Assembly (NCBI GenBank): GCA_007695045.1
Contig: REEP01000044.1
Location: 1-64,000 of the forward strand
Direction: 5' to 3'
Length of the DNA: 64,000 bases
Origin: Rhodospirillales bacterium
Lineage (GTDB): Bacteria; Pseudomonadota; Alphaproteobacteria; Rhodospirillales; Defluviicoccaceae
Shown here in pieces: positions 10,465 through 23,612 of the stretch. A program made the translations under genes and the position numbers. The notes under the pieces were generated by a model. It made no database searches, was not told the origin of the DNA, and was given only the letters and a program-made list of their open reading frames with translations. The number at the start of each line of letters is the position of its first letter. The first letter of the stretch is position 1.

Positions 10465-12591
10465 TCAGCCCGGCTCGCGACGGACCAGCAGCACGAACGA
10501 GCGTGGCTCGACGGGATAGGCGCTGTCGTCGTCGTAATCGCCGTTGGCTGCGAACCCGTCGTCGTTGCTGGTGTCAAACACCAGCGACCAGCCATTGCCC
10601 ACCTCGATCGCCGGGAGGGTCCAGTCGAGGCCTTTGTGGTGGGCGTTGAGGATGATCAGGAAGGTCTGGTCCGGCTGCGGCTCGCCCTGCGCCGTCAGAA
10701 AGTATTCGCCGGCTTCGCCCCGCAGCAGACAGCCGAGGAACGAGCCTTCGGCGGCATCCCAGTCCTCGTCCTGCATCTCGCTGCCGTCGGGCTTCAGCCA
10801 CATGATGTCCTGGATTTCGGTGCCGGGGATGAAGCGGCGGTGGAAGAAGCGGTCGCGGTGGAACACGATGTGCTCGTAACAGAGGCGGATCAGGTCCCGG
10901 GTGAACTGGAGGAAGCCGGCGTCGCGTTCGACCTGGTCCCAGTCGATCCAACTGATCTCGTTGTCCTGGCAGTAGGGGTTGTTGTTACCCCCCTGGGTCT
11001 GCCCGAACTCGTCGCCAGCCAGGATCATCGGCAAGCCCTGGGACAGCAGCAGCATCGCCAGCATGTTGCGGCGCTGGCGGTCGCGCAGCTTGAGCACCTC
11101 AGGGTCATCGGTCGGCCCCTCGACGCCGCAGTTCCAGCTTTCGTTGCTGTCGGTGCCGTCGCGGTTGTCCTCGCCGTTGGCCTCGTTGTGCTTGTCGTTG
11201 TAGGCGACCAAGTCGGCCAGCGTGAAGCCGTCGTGGGCGGTAATGAAGTTCACGGAGGCCCACGGCCGGCGGCCGTGGGTATCGAACAGGTCGCTGGAGC
11301 CGGTGATGCGGGTGGCGAGGTCGCCCATTAAGCCGCCGTCGCCCTTCCAGAACCGGCGCACGGTATCGCGGTAGCGGTCGTTCCATTCGGCCCAGCCGGC
11401 CGGGAAGCCGCCGAGGCGGTAGCCGCCGTCGCCGACGTCCCACGGCTCCGCGATCAGCTTGACGCGGGACAACACCGGGTCCTGCCGGCATGCGTCAAGA
11501 AAGCCGCTGTGGTCGTCGAAGTGGCCGTCCGCCTCCCGGGCCAGGGTCGTCGCCAGGTCGAAACGGAACCCGTCCACGTGCATTTCCTCGACCCAGTAGC
11601 GCAACGAATCCATCGCCAGTTGCAGGACACGTGGATGGCGCAGGTCGAAGGCGTTGCCACAGCCGGTGAAATCCATGTAATAACGGCGATTATCGGGTAC
11701 GAGGTGGTAGTATGAGGCGTTATCTATCCCCCGAAAAGACAGGGTAGGCCCCATCTGATTCCCTTCGGCGGTGTGATTATAGACTACATCAAGAAGAACT
11801 TCGATCCCCGCTTGGTGCATAGCTTGTACAAACTTTTTAAAGTCATCGAGCCTGCCATTCGTAATATAGGCGGGATACGGTGCGAAAAATCCGAGGGTAT
11901 TGTAGCCCCAGTAATTGGCAAGACCCTTGTCCACCAGATGACGGTCTTGCAGGAAGGCGTGCACCGGCAAGAGTTCCACTGCGGTGATGCCGAGGTTTTT
12001 GAGATAGTCGACCACCGCCGGCACGGCGAGGCCGGCGAACGTGCCGCGCAGTTTCTCTGGCACCTCCGGGTGGCGCATGGTGAAACCGCGGACATGCATC
12101 TCGTAGATGATGCTTTCGTGCCATTCGGTGCGCGGCGGCGCGTCGCCGGCCCAGTCGAAGGTGCCCGGGTCGATCACTCGACATTTGGGCATCCAGCGGG
12201 CGTTGTTGCGGCGGTCGAAGCCGAGATCGGCCTGCTTCCCGCCGACCCGGTAGCCGAAATGGGCATCGTGCCAAGTCAGGTTGCCGGCGATGGACTTGGC
12301 ATAAGGGTCGAGCAGCAGTTTGTTGTGATTGAACCGATGGCCGCGGGCAGGATCGTATGGCCCATAGACCCGGTAGCCGTAAAGTTGACCAGGCTTGGCA
12401 TCGGGCAGGAAGGCGTGCCAGACCTCATCCGTGTACTCCGGCAGGCGAATACGATGGATCTCCCGCCGGCCGTTGCGGTCGAACAGGCACAGTTCGACCT
12501 TTTCCGCGTTCTGAGAAAAGAGTGCGAAGTTAACGCCTTCGCCGGTCCAGGTGGCGCCCAACGGATAGGGTCTTCCTGGCCATACGCGCAT
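10465..12591 (-). CDS. glgX: Glycogen debranching enzyme GlgX (GH13 isoamylase type)
   Basis: Hydrolyses alpha-1,6 branches of glycogen-like glucan. The 708-residue product has an N-terminal CBM48-like domain (about 1-130), then the GH13 barrel. The catalytic set is visible: nucleophile D345 in DGFRFDLA, acid E382 in IAEPWDVG, and D454 in TAHDGF, followed by the family stretch NEANGEDNRDGTDSNESWN. The ATG at 12591 is preferred over an adjacent upstream GTG because GGAGAG lies six bases before it. It is the last gene of the six-gene leftward glucan cluster. Part of it (about 11690-11880) is unusually A+T-rich for this DNA. Confidence 0.95.
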   Translation of the reverse strand: MRVWPGRPYPLGATWTGEGVNFALFSQNAEKVELCLFDRNGRREIHRIRLPEYTDEVWHAFLPDAKPGQLYGYRVYGPYDPARGHRFNHNKLLLDPYAKSIAGNLTWHDAHFGYRVGGKQADLGFDRRNNARWMPKCRVIDPGTFDWAGDAPPRTEWHESIIYEMHVRGFTMRHPEVPEKLRGTFAGLAVPAVVDYLKNLGITAVELLPVHAFLQDRHLVDKGLANYWGYNTLGFFAPYPAYITNGRLDDFKKFVQAMHQAGIEVLLDVVYNHTAEGNQMGPTLSFRGIDNASYYHLVPDNRRYYMDFTGCGNAFDLRHPRVLQLAMDSLRYWVEEMHVDGFRFDLATTLAREADGHFDDHSGFLDACRQDPVLSRVKLIAEPWDVGDGGYRLGGFPAGWAEWNDRYRDTVRRFWKGDGGLMGDLATRITGSSDLFDTHGRRPWASVNFITAHDGFTLADLVAYNDKHNEANGEDNRDGTDSNESWNCGVEGPTDDPEVLKLRDRQRRNMLAMLLLSQGLPMILAGDEFGQTQGGNNNPYCQDNEISWIDWDQVERDAGFLQFTRDLIRLCYEHIVFHRDRFFHRRFIPGTEIQDIMWLKPDGSEMQDEDWDAAEGSFLGCLLRGEAGEYFLTAQGEPQPDQTFLIILNAHHKGLDWTLPAIEVGNGWSLVFDTSNDDGFAANGDYDDDSAYPVEPRSFVLLVRREPG

Positions 12592-12740
12592 CACGAACTC
12601 TCCAATGAATACCTAATGAATAGACGTGGATGATGGGCTGCGAACAGGGCGACACGGGAAGGCGCGGCGGCGTCGCTCCGAGGCCATCGGGGAGTCGGTG
12701 CACCAGAAACGCTCAGCCTGTCAATGAATCCTTCGGATCC

Positions 12741-14942
12741 CTACTCGGGCAGAAGTACCACGGCCGCCAACGGCGGCAATACCAAATCGATGGAGTTTTC
12801 CCGACCGTGGCAGGCAATCGGCTTGCTCATCACCGCGCCGGCATTGCCCACGTCGCTGCCGCCATAGAGAGCGGAATCGGTATTCAGCCGTTCGATGTAA
12901 CGCCCGGCCCGGGGTACGCCGATGCGATAACTGTCACGCACCACCGGGGTAAAGTTGCACACCACAACGGCGAAATCCGTGGGATCCTTGCCCTTGCGCA
13001 GGTAGGAGATCACGCTGGCTTCCACATCCGTGCAGTCGATCCATTCGAAGCCTTCGGGTTCGCAGTCATGTTCGTGAAGGGACCGTTCGCCGCGATACAA
13101 GGTGTTGAGATCTCGAACCAGGCGCTGAATGCCCTGATGGCTGGGATCGTCCAGCAGGTGCCAGTCCAGGCTTGAATTGTGATCCCATTCCCGCTCCTGG
13201 GCAAACTCGCAGCCCATGAACAGGAGTTTCTTGCCGGGATGGGTGTACATGTAGGCATAGTACACGCGCAAGTTGGTGAAGCGCTGCCAGCGATCGCCCG
13301 GCATCTTGCGGATCAACGAACCCTTTCCGTGCACCACCTCGTCATGGGACAGCGGCAGAACGAAGTTCTCGCTGAAGGCATAAAGAATAGCGAATGTCAG
13401 CCGATCATGCACGTATTTGCGGAAGACAGGATCGCGGCTCATGTAGGCCAGCGTATCGTTCATCCAACCCATGTTCCACTTGTACCCGAACCCGAGCCCA
13501 CCGAGATAGGTCGGGCGGGATACCATCGGCCATGATGTGGATTCTTCAGCGATCGTTGCCGTGTCCGGCTGGTGCTCGTACAGGACCTCGTTCATCCGCC
13601 GGAGGAATGCGATGGCCTCCAGGTTTTCGTTGCCGCCGTAGGCGTTGGGGACCCACTCGCCCGCAGGCCGGCTGTAGTCCAGGTACAGCATCGAGGCGAC
13701 CGCATCCACGCGGAGCGCATCCACGTGGTACTCCTCCAACCAGAACAGCGCGTTGTTTAGGAGGTAATCGGCCACTTCATAGCGTCCGTAGTTGTAGATC
13801 AGGGTACCCCAGTCCTTGTGCCGGCCCTGGCGGGGATCGGCATGCTCGTACAGATTGGTCCCATCGAAGTTGCCAAGCCCATGGGCATCCGTCGGGAAAT
13901 GCCCTGGCACCCAGTCGGCAATGACCCCAATGCCGGCGAGATGGCAGCGGTCGACGAATTCGCGGAACTCATCCGGACGGCCGAAGCGGCTGGTGGGCGC
14001 GAACAGACCGATCGGCTGATAGCCCCAGGACCCGTCGAACGGATGCTCGCTGATCGGCAGCAGCTCGATATGGGTGAACCCCATTTCTTTTACGTAAGGG
14101 ACCAAGGTGTCGGCCAGTTCCCGATAAGTGAGATACCTGTTGCCAGCATCCACATCACGGCGCCAGGAGCCGAGATGCACCTCGTAGATCGACACCGGCG
14201 CGTCGCGGTCGATGGCCGCCCCCCGCTGCTTCATCCATTTGTTGTCATGCCAGCGGAAGCGGCCGAGATCTGTGACGATGCCGGCCGTGCCCGGCGCCTG
14301 TTCGCAGAAGAAGGCAAAAGGGTCGAGTTTGAGCGGCAGAAGATCGCCTTTCTTGCTCATGATCGAATATTTGTAGAGGGTCCCTTCCTGAACACCGGGT
14401 ACGAACAACTCCCACACCCCGCATTCGACGCGGAAACGCATGGGGTGACGGCGCTCATCCCAGTTATTGAAGTCGCCGACGACACTGACCCGCCCGGCCC
14501 CGGGCGCCCACACCGCAAAACCGGCTCCGGCAACGCCGTCCATGGTCATGGCATGCGCCCCCAGCTTCTCGTCCAGTCGAAGGTGCTTGCCCTCGGCGAT
14601 CAGGTACACATCCAGTTCGCCCAGGAACGGCGGGAACCGATACGGGTCTTCCAGCTCTTGCTCGCCCGCCGCGGTTTCGATGCGAAAGCGGTAAGGAAAG
14701 CGCTGCGGCGACCGGCTTACCGGCCCGCCGAAGAGGCCGGCATCATGAAGTTTGGGCAGTTCGGCGATCACTTTGCCGTTACGCAGATCGATCACGTGAA
14801 CCCGCTGGGCGAGCGGCAGGTACGCGCGGATCACCAAGCCCTGACCCTTTTCCGCCAGGTGCGGCCCCAGAAATGAGAACGGATCCGGGTGACGCGCGGA
14901 AACGATCCTGTCGATGTTTTGGGCTAGCTGCGCGATGGCCAT
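12741..14942 (-). CDS. glgB: 1,4-alpha-glucan branching enzyme
   Basis: Transfers alpha-1,4 chain ends to alpha-1,6 positions, making branches in the glucan built by GlgE. The 733-residue product starts [14 protein letters not shown]; this ATG (14942) has AGGAAAG just upstream and matches the usual GlgB start, so the open stretch to 15050 is left out. The N-terminal CBM48 region is followed by the GH13 barrel with nucleophile D413 (RVDAVAS), acid E466 (TIAEES) and D534 (LSHDEVVHG). It lies between treS-mak and glgX in the cluster, with a 227-bp gap upstream that contains a strong GC hairpin. Confidence 0.97.
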   Translation of the reverse strand: MAIAQLAQNIDRIVSARHPDPFSFLGPHLAEKGQGLVIRAYLPLAQRVHVIDLRNGKVIAELPKLHDAGLFGGPVSRSPQRFPYRFRIETAAGEQELEDPYRFPPFLGELDVYLIAEGKHLRLDEKLGAHAMTMDGVAGAGFAVWAPGAGRVSVVGDFNNWDERRHPMRFRVECGVWELFVPGVQEGTLYKYSIMSKKGDLLPLKLDPFAFFCEQAPGTAGIVTDLGRFRWHDNKWMKQRGAAIDRDAPVSIYEVHLGSWRRDVDAGNRYLTYRELADTLVPYVKEMGFTHIELLPISEHPFDGSWGYQPIGLFAPTSRFGRPDEFREFVDRCHLAGIGVIADWVPGHFPTDAHGLGNFDGTNLYEHADPRQGRHKDWGTLIYNYGRYEVADYLLNNALFWLEEYHVDALRVDAVASMLYLDYSRPAGEWVPNAYGGNENLEAIAFLRRMNEVLYEHQPDTATIAEESTSWPMVSRPTYLGGLGFGYKWNMGWMNDTLAYMSRDPVFRKYVHDRLTFAILYAFSENFVLPLSHDEVVHGKGSLIRKMPGDRWQRFTNLRVYYAYMYTHPGKKLLFMGCEFAQEREWDHNSSLDWHLLDDPSHQGIQRLVRDLNTLYRGERSLHEHDCEPEGFEWIDCTDVEASVISYLRKGKDPTDFAVVVCNFTPVVRDSYRIGVPRAGRYIERLNTDSALYGGSDVGNAGAVMSKPIACHGRENSIDLVLPPLAAVVLLPE

Positions 14943-15010
14943 GGGCTTTCTTTCCTGGCTTGAGGCGGCCGTGAGCCGGATGACTCGTCCCGACTGATGA
15001 GACCCTTGTA

Positions 15011-15028
15011 CCGGCGCGTGCGCGCCGG
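15011..15028. repeat. Perfect GC palindrome upstream of glgB
   Basis: CCGGCGCG, a 2-nt spacer TG, then CGCGCCGG, in the 227-bp gap between treS-mak and glgB. In the leftward transcript this would fold into a very stable hairpin about 70 nt before the glgB start. It could be an attenuator, an RNA-processing point that sets different levels for the two halves of the cluster, or simply a terminator without a U-tract. Confidence 0.5.
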
Positions 15029-15169
15029 CGGCCCGGTACTTTAGGCGCAACGACGCCCCAGCGCCAGAAGGGGATTGCGCTGGCGGCGGAACCGAGCCGA
15101 ATTCGCCCTCCGAAGCGGTTCCGTAGAACTGGGGTCGGCGCCGGTCCGCTTTCGAGGGTACCCGTCAGA

Positions 15170-18445
<3,276 letters not shown>

Positions 18446-18474
18446 ACCGCGCTCCCTGTCTTTTTTTGACGATT

Positions 18475-20952
18475 TTACCAGCCAATGTCTCCCATTCGCG
18501 TAATACGGAAGATTTCGCATGGGTTGACATACGGGTCGAGCCGGATCCAGTGGCTGCTGCCTTGCCATTCCAGCCGTCGGAATGAGAACAGTTCCTCGGC
18601 GATGAAGCGATCCTTCTCCCCCAGCCCCATGTCTGCCAGCGGAAACTCGACAAAGCCATCGTTGGCGACGAAGGGATCCAGATTAACCGCAACAAAGACC
18701 ATGTTCCGTCGGTCCGGCGTCATCTTACCATAAAACAGCACATTATCGTTGGTTGACGGATAGAATCGGAGATTATCCAATTCGTGCAAAGCCGGATTAT
18801 CGCGTCGGATCTGGTTGACCCTGGACACATACTCCTTGATGTTGCCCGGCCGATCCCAATCCCATACTTTGTATTCGTATTTCTCAGAGTTGAGATATTC
18901 CTCCTTGCCGGGCACCGGTGTCGCCTCGCACAACTCGAAGCCGTTGTAAATCCCGTACACGCTGGATAACGTCGCTGCCAATACCAGCCGGATCTGGTGG
19001 GCAGGCCGGCCGCCCGTCTGCAGATAAGGCGGGTTGATGTCCGGCGTACTGGCGAAGAAATTCGGCCGCAGGTATTCTTTCACGTCAGTCTGGGTCAATT
19101 CGGTCAGATACTCGGTGAGTTCCTCCTTGCCATGACGCCAAGTGAAATATGTGTAGGACTGCGTGAAACCGATCTTGGCCATCATCTTCAGCATCGGCGG
19201 CCTGGTGAAGGCTTCGGCGAGAAAAATTACATCAGGATGCTTTTCCTGAACTTCGCGAATCAGCCACTCCCAGAACGGCACCGGCTTAGTGTGCGGGTTG
19301 TCCACCCGAAATATCTTTACGCCCTGGTCAATCCAGAAATTGACCACAAAGAGAAGTTCTTCCCACAGAGACTGCCATTCCGCGCAATAGAAGTTAACGT
19401 TGACGATGTCCTGATATTTCTTCGGTGGATTTTCCGCGTATTTGATCGAGCCGTCGGCCCGGAACAGGAACCATTCCGGGTGCTCCTTGATCCAGGGGTG
19501 GTCGGGAGAACACTGCACCGCGAAATCGAGGGCCACTTCCATACCTTGCGCGTGGCAGGCGGCGACAAACTTGCGGAAATCTTCCAGTGTGCCGAGTTCG
19601 GGGTGAATGGCCGTGTGTCCGCCTTCGGGCCCACCGATGGCGTAGGGACTACCGGGATCGTCCGGGCCCGCGTTGAGGGTGTTGTTGCGGCCTTTGCGGA
19701 AGGTGCGCCCGATGGGATGGATCGGCACGAAGTAAACCACGTCGAAGCCCAACCGCCGCACCTCCGGCAGACGCGCCTCGCAGTCGGCAAAGGTGGCGCT
19801 GCGTCCGGCTTCGCGGCCCTGCGAGCGCGGAAACATCTCGTACCAGGCCGCATATCGGGCCTGGAGGCGGTCCACCATCACCTCCAGTTCGTGGTCATAG
19901 CGAATCGCCGTGGACCGATCGGGCCAGCGTGCCATCATCGCCCGGACGTCCTGGCCCAGAAGCAGCGAGGCGCGGGCCCCGTCGTCGAGCCCCTTGAACG
20001 CATCCAGAACCGCCTGCAGCCGCTTGGCGTCGTCACCTTGCGCCCGCGCTGCGGCTTCCTCCACCAGTTCTCGACCTTCCACCAGCTCCAGGTGCACGTT
20101 TTGTCCTGCGCCAAGCTTCTTTTCCATCTCGTCGCACCAGGAGGCGAACAGGTCCGTCCAGGCCTCGACGGTGAAAAGGTAGCGCGCGTTCTCGTAAAGG
20201 ACGATGCTGCCGCTCCATTCCGCCAGGCCGAAATTGACCTCCTGCATCGGGGCTTCACGCCACTCAGCCTCGTTGCCGCGGCGATAGAGGACGACCGCCG
20301 ACAGCTTGTCGTGCCCTTCGCGGAAGATCTCGGCGGTGACGGTGAGGGTGTCGCCCACTTCCCGCTTGACGGGATAGCGGCCGCAATCCACCTGCGGCTG
20401 CACATTCTGGATGACGATGGAGCGGCTTCGCGCCCGCTCCGCCAGCGGCAGGAACAGGCGGTGCGCCTGCCCCCGGGCCGATTCATCCTTATGGTGGCGA
20501 TGCGGCGCCGCATCGTCGGCGATATCGGCCTTGGGCGGCGCAGCAGGCGCGGGCGATACGGGCTCATCCCGATTGATCGTTGCGGGGCCGGGCGCCGCCG
20601 GTTGCGACGGCATCTCCGGCTGGTCAGACGAACCGCCCGCACGGAGAGGAGGCGTTTCTGTGCCGGGGGATTTTGATGGGGGGTTGGTGGCGGGGCTGGC
20701 CGGCCCCGTGCTGGCCGGCCCCGTGTCGGCCGAAGGCACCGGGCTCTCGGGCGCCGATGGCGCGGCTGCCGATGCCTTCGGGCTCGCCGCCGGGGACGGC
20801 GGTGCCGTCCCGGTCGATGGCTTGGCACCAGCGCCGCCGGTCGCCGCTGGCGGGCTTGCGTCCCCTGCCTCGGCTTTCGCCGGGGTGACTGGCCCCGGGT
20901 TGCCCTTGCTGGTTCCCGTCCCCGAATCCTTCCCCGAATCCTTTGCCGTCAT
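18475..20952 (-). CDS. glgE: Alpha-1,4-glucan:maltose-1-phosphate maltosyltransferase with long Pro/Ala-rich N-terminal extension
   Basis: Transfers maltosyl units from maltose-1-phosphate to the end of alpha-1,4-glucan (GH13_3), the elongation step of the GlgE route. The recognisable enzyme begins near residue 165 (HRLFLPLAERARSRSIVIQ) and carries nucleophile D551 in RVDNPHTKP, acid E580 in LAEAFTRP, and PSTNDNVLFYGKM near the C-terminus. Before it lie about 160 residues of low-complexity Pro, Ala, Ser, Thr and Gly sequence that typical GlgE proteins lack. The ATG at 20952 has GGGAGGGG just upstream and the extension keeps an open frame in high-GC codons, so I include it; no in-frame ATG nearer the enzyme domain has comparable ribosome-binding support that I could see. 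It lies between the GH13 gene and treS-mak. Confidence 0.94.
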   Translation of the reverse strand: MTAKDSGKDSGTGTSKGNPGPVTPAKAEAGDASPPAATGGAGAKPSTGTAPPSPAASPKASAAAPSAPESPVPSADTGPASTGPASPATNPPSKSPGTETPPLRAGGSSDQPEMPSQPAAPGPATINRDEPVSPAPAAPPKADIADDAAPHRHHKDESARGQAHRLFLPLAERARSRSIVIQNVQPQVDCGRYPVKREVGDTLTVTAEIFREGHDKLSAVVLYRRGNEAEWREAPMQEVNFGLAEWSGSIVLYENARYLFTVEAWTDLFASWCDEMEKKLGAGQNVHLELVEGRELVEEAAARAQGDDAKRLQAVLDAFKGLDDGARASLLLGQDVRAMMARWPDRSTAIRYDHELEVMVDRLQARYAAWYEMFPRSQGREAGRSATFADCEARLPEVRRLGFDVVYFVPIHPIGRTFRKGRNNTLNAGPDDPGSPYAIGGPEGGHTAIHPELGTLEDFRKFVAACHAQGMEVALDFAVQCSPDHPWIKEHPEWFLFRADGSIKYAENPPKKYQDIVNVNFYCAEWQSLWEELLFVVNFWIDQGVKIFRVDNPHTKPVPFWEWLIREVQEKHPDVIFLAEAFTRPPMLKMMAKIGFTQSYTYFTWRHGKEELTEYLTELTQTDVKEYLRPNFFASTPDINPPYLQTGGRPAHQIRLVLAATLSSVYGIYNGFELCEATPVPGKEEYLNSEKYEYKVWDWDRPGNIKEYVSRVNQIRRDNPALHELDNLRFYPSTNDNVLFYGKMTPDRRNMVFVAVNLDPFVANDGFVEFPLADMGLGEKDRFIAEELFSFRRLEWQGSSHWIRLDPYVNPCEIFRITRMGDIGW
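20696..20725. repeat. 15-bp tandem duplication in the glgE extension
   Basis: Two exact tandem copies of a 15-bp unit (20696-20710 and 20711-20725) inside the low-complexity N-terminal coding region of glgE. They encode TGPAS twice in a row. The repeat keeps the frame, which suggests the extension grew or varies by in-frame slippage. Confidence 0.75.
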
Positions 20953-20996
20953 CAGCCCCTCCCGTTTTCTTGTCAGGCGCGCCGTCCCGAGGCGCG

Positions 20997-22304
20997 TCAG
21001 CGTGCGAACACTCTTACCTCTCCGGGCGCCAATGTCACCTCCTTACCGGCCGGAACCGGTTCCCCCTTCGCCCCCGGGGTCAACTCCCGCCCTCCGGTGA
21101 TGTCACCGTCGAGACCGTGGACGTGCACGGTCACCTCGTTCCACCGATCGGGGTTGATCAAGGTCACGGCCCAGTCGCCGCCGGTATCGCTGCGCCGAAG
21201 CAAGCAAACGGCGCGGTCGCCGTCGAGGCGGATGTGACGCTGCGGCCCCTCCTCGTTCAGGACCGGCACCGCGGCCTTCAGACTATTCACTTCGGCGATG
21301 AACCGGGTCAGGTCGAACGCCGGAGTCTCCCAGTCGTCCGGGGTGGTCTTCACCACGTGCAGCTTCTTGCGGAAACCGTATTCGAAGCCCATCGGCACCA
21401 TCACCCCGGTGGAGAATGCGGCGGCGAAGACGTAGGCTTGGCGATACGCGCGCTCGACCACCTTGGGGTCTTTGAGTCCGTGCTCAGCCAGTTCTGTCGC
21501 CAGACGCTCCGTATCGTGGGTTTCCGGGAATGACACGGACGGAGCAATGGAGCGGAATTTCTCGTACTGCTCCAGCAGCCAGTCGGACCGGAAGTCCCAC
21601 CACTTGGAGCTGTTCATCAGGTAGTCGAACCCAGCCGAGCGCAGCTGCTCCACCTGCTCCAGCAATGCGCCCAGGCTCTCGGCCATGAACACAGTGTCGG
21701 CAAAGTCCTTGCGCGTGGCCTCGAATAGCGCCCGCCAGACGACGTTGGGCACCTTGTAAGCGGCGTCACAGCGGAAGCCTCTTACGCCGAGACCGGCGTA
21801 GTAGCGCACCACCTTGACGAAGTAATCCATGATCTCCTGGCGCTCCGGGCGGTCGCTGAAATCGATTTCCGCCAGATCGTACCAGACCGTCTTCTTTGAT
21901 GTGTCTGCGGGATCGATGGCATACGGGTTGGCTACAGATCCGTCGGGGTTGCGCACGAACCATGCCGCGTGATGTTCGGTCATCGGCGAATCGATAGCCG
22001 TGTGGTTGATGACCAGATCCATCATCACCATCAGGTCGCGCTCGTCGCAGGCCTTGACGAAACGCTTGATCAACTCATCGGTGGAGCGTCGGGACTTGCC
22101 GCGAAAGGTGGAATTGAGGCGATAGTAGTCCTTGACGGCATACAGGCTGCCCGATTCCCCCACGGCATGGAAAGGATTGACGAAGACAGTGTTGAAGCCC
22201 ATGCCCTGAATGCGATCGAGGTGCTTCTGCCAGTCGTCCATGCTGCCGGCCAGAAGCGGAAACAGGTTGTAAATGCGAAGCCCCTCCGCGGGTGACGTGC
22301 TCAT
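20997..22304 (-). CDS. GH13 alpha-amylase-family protein of unknown exact activity
   Basis: A 435-residue GH13-type protein lying between glgM and glgE. The barrel begins at once (IYNLFPLLAGSMDDWQKHL) with no N-terminal carbohydrate-binding domain. Family elements are present: DLVINHTA, a nucleophile region GFRCDAAYKV near residue 180, an acid region FMAESLG near 210, and PETHDTERLA near 265. A short beta-rich domain ends in LAPGEVRVFAR. These keep the catalytic Asp, Glu and Asp, so it should be active, perhaps as a maltogenic amylase or a glucanotransferase on the GlgE product; which one cannot be read from sequence. AGGGGAAG precedes the ATG; glgE begins 44 nt downstream, so it is very probably in the same operon. 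Confidence 0.85.
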   Translation of the reverse strand: MSTSPAEGLRIYNLFPLLAGSMDDWQKHLDRIQGMGFNTVFVNPFHAVGESGSLYAVKDYYRLNSTFRGKSRRSTDELIKRFVKACDERDLMVMMDLVINHTAIDSPMTEHHAAWFVRNPDGSVANPYAIDPADTSKKTVWYDLAEIDFSDRPERQEIMDYFVKVVRYYAGLGVRGFRCDAAYKVPNVVWRALFEATRKDFADTVFMAESLGALLEQVEQLRSAGFDYLMNSSKWWDFRSDWLLEQYEKFRSIAPSVSFPETHDTERLATELAEHGLKDPKVVERAYRQAYVFAAAFSTGVMVPMGFEYGFRKKLHVVKTTPDDWETPAFDLTRFIAEVNSLKAAVPVLNEEGPQRHIRLDGDRAVCLLRRSDTGGDWAVTLINPDRWNEVTVHVHGLDGDITGGRELTPGAKGEPVPAGKEVTLAPGEVRVFAR

Positions 22305-22394
22305 GTTGTTCTTCCCCTTTCAATCGTTCCCCTGAAGCTTTGATCAGACAGCGGGATGCTGACACTGGGCACGCTGGCTTGGCGGTGCCACCGC

Positions 22395-23612
22395 TCAATC
22401 GACGGCCGCCGGTAACAGCGTACGATACAGGTCTAACGTCTGTTTGGCGATTTTGTCCCAGCCGAACCGCGCCAGGACGCGCCTGCGCCCGGCCTCGCCC
22501 ATACGCCGGCACAGATCGGCATGGCCCCCCAGTCGATTGATCGCGGCGGCGAGATCGGCGGCCAACCCCTCCGGATCGGTGGGATCGTGAGGCGGGGCGG
22601 ACGCCAGCCTGGCGTCCACCAGGAAGCCGGTCTCACCGTCGGCCACCACCTCGGGGATGCCGCCCACGGCCGTCGCCACCACCGGCGTGCCGCAGGCCAT
22701 GGCCTCCAGGTTGATGATCCCGAACGGCTCGTAGATCGACGGGCAGCAGAACACGGCGGCATGCGAGTACAGCGCAACCGTGGTGCGCCGGCTGACCATC
22801 TCCGGAATCCAGATGACCCCGGGCCGGCGGGCGCGCAGGTCATCGACCATGTTCTCCAGTTCCGTCTGCAGCGACGGCGTGTCGGATTCACCCGCGCACA
22901 GCACGATCTGAATGGCGGGGTCGATGTGCTCAGCGGCGCGCAGGAGAAAGTAAAGGCCTTTCTGACGGGTCATCCGCCCGACGAACAGCACGAACGGCCG
23001 GTCCGGGTCGATGCCGAGCGAGCGCAGCACGTCGGGGCGATTGACCGGCTTGTATTCCTCGGTGTCGATGCCGTTGAAAATCATGTGTACCCGTTCGGCC
23101 GGAATATCGAACAGGCGCAGGACGTCGTCGCGAGTCGCGGAAGACACTGCGATCACGGCATCGGCCATCTGGATCGCCGTTCGCTCCATCCAGGTGGAGA
23201 GGTCGTAGCCGCGGCCGATCTGCTCCCGCTTCCAGGGCCGGAGCGGTTCCAGGGAGTGGGTGGTGAGCACCAGCGGCGTGCCATAGAGCTGCTTGGCCAG
23301 AATGCCGCCGAATTGCGCATACCAAGTGTGGCAGTGCACCACATCCGCTTCGATGCCCTGGCCGTTGAAGGCCAGGCAGGTCGCCAACGCCCGGAGCGGC
23401 GAGACGAACGGGACCGGACAGCCGGCGAACTGCGAGGCCTCGATCTTGGTGCCGCGCACCGTGATGCCGCCCTCGACCGAGGCTTGGTCGTGAAAACTCC
23501 GCACCTCCACCGCAGCGATCTTGGCGAGTTCCCGTGACAGGTACTCCACATGCACCCCCGCGCCACCGTAGATGTGCGGCGGATACTCGTTCGTCATCAA
23601 CAGGACTCGCAT
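22395..23612 (-). CDS. glgM: GT4 glycosyltransferase, maltose-1-phosphate synthase GlgM type
   Basis: A 405-residue retaining GT4 enzyme of the group long annotated as actinobacterial glycogen synthase (Rv1212c type), now known in mycobacteria as GlgM, which joins ADP-glucose and glucose-1-phosphate into maltose-1-phosphate. Seen: the N-terminal MTNEYPPHIYGGAGVHVEYL with the glycine-rich acceptor loop, HCHTWYAQFGG, VLFVGRMTRQKG and the GT4 donor motif EPFGIINLEAMACGTPVVA. It differs from the E. coli GT5 GlgA. The ATG at 23612 is taken because GGGAG lies seven bases before it. It is the first gene of the cluster ending in glgX. Neither glgC nor a GT5 glgA occurs in the window. Glycogen-synthase activity is the alternative reading. 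Confidence 0.9.
   Translation of the reverse strand: MRVLLMTNEYPPHIYGGAGVHVEYLSRELAKIAAVEVRSFHDQASVEGGITVRGTKIEASQFAGCPVPFVSPLRALATCLAFNGQGIEADVVHCHTWYAQFGGILAKQLYGTPLVLTTHSLEPLRPWKREQIGRGYDLSTWMERTAIQMADAVIAVSSATRDDVLRLFDIPAERVHMIFNGIDTEEYKPVNRPDVLRSLGIDPDRPFVLFVGRMTRQKGLYFLLRAAEHIDPAIQIVLCAGESDTPSLQTELENMVDDLRARRPGVIWIPEMVSRRTTVALYSHAAVFCCPSIYEPFGIINLEAMACGTPVVATAVGGIPEVVADGETGFLVDARLASAPPHDPTDPEGLAADLAAAINRLGGHADLCRRMGEAGRRRVLARFGWDKIAKQTLDLYRTLLPAAVD

Noticed and set aside
14792-14800. TCACGTGAA inside glgB as a second parS
   Set aside because: Only the nine-base core matches; both flanks disagree with the 16-bp consensus, and it lies within conserved coding sequence.
22382-22394. 13-bp palindrome (GCGGTG-C-CACCGC) just after the glgM stop as a terminator
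   Set aside because: The one-base centre cannot form a hairpin loop without losing stem pairs, and no U-tract follows.
22395-23612. Naming the GT4 enzyme glgA
   Set aside because: It is a GT4-family enzyme of the actinobacterial type next to glgE, unlike GT5 GlgA; GlgM is the better name, though glycogen-synthase activity cannot be excluded.
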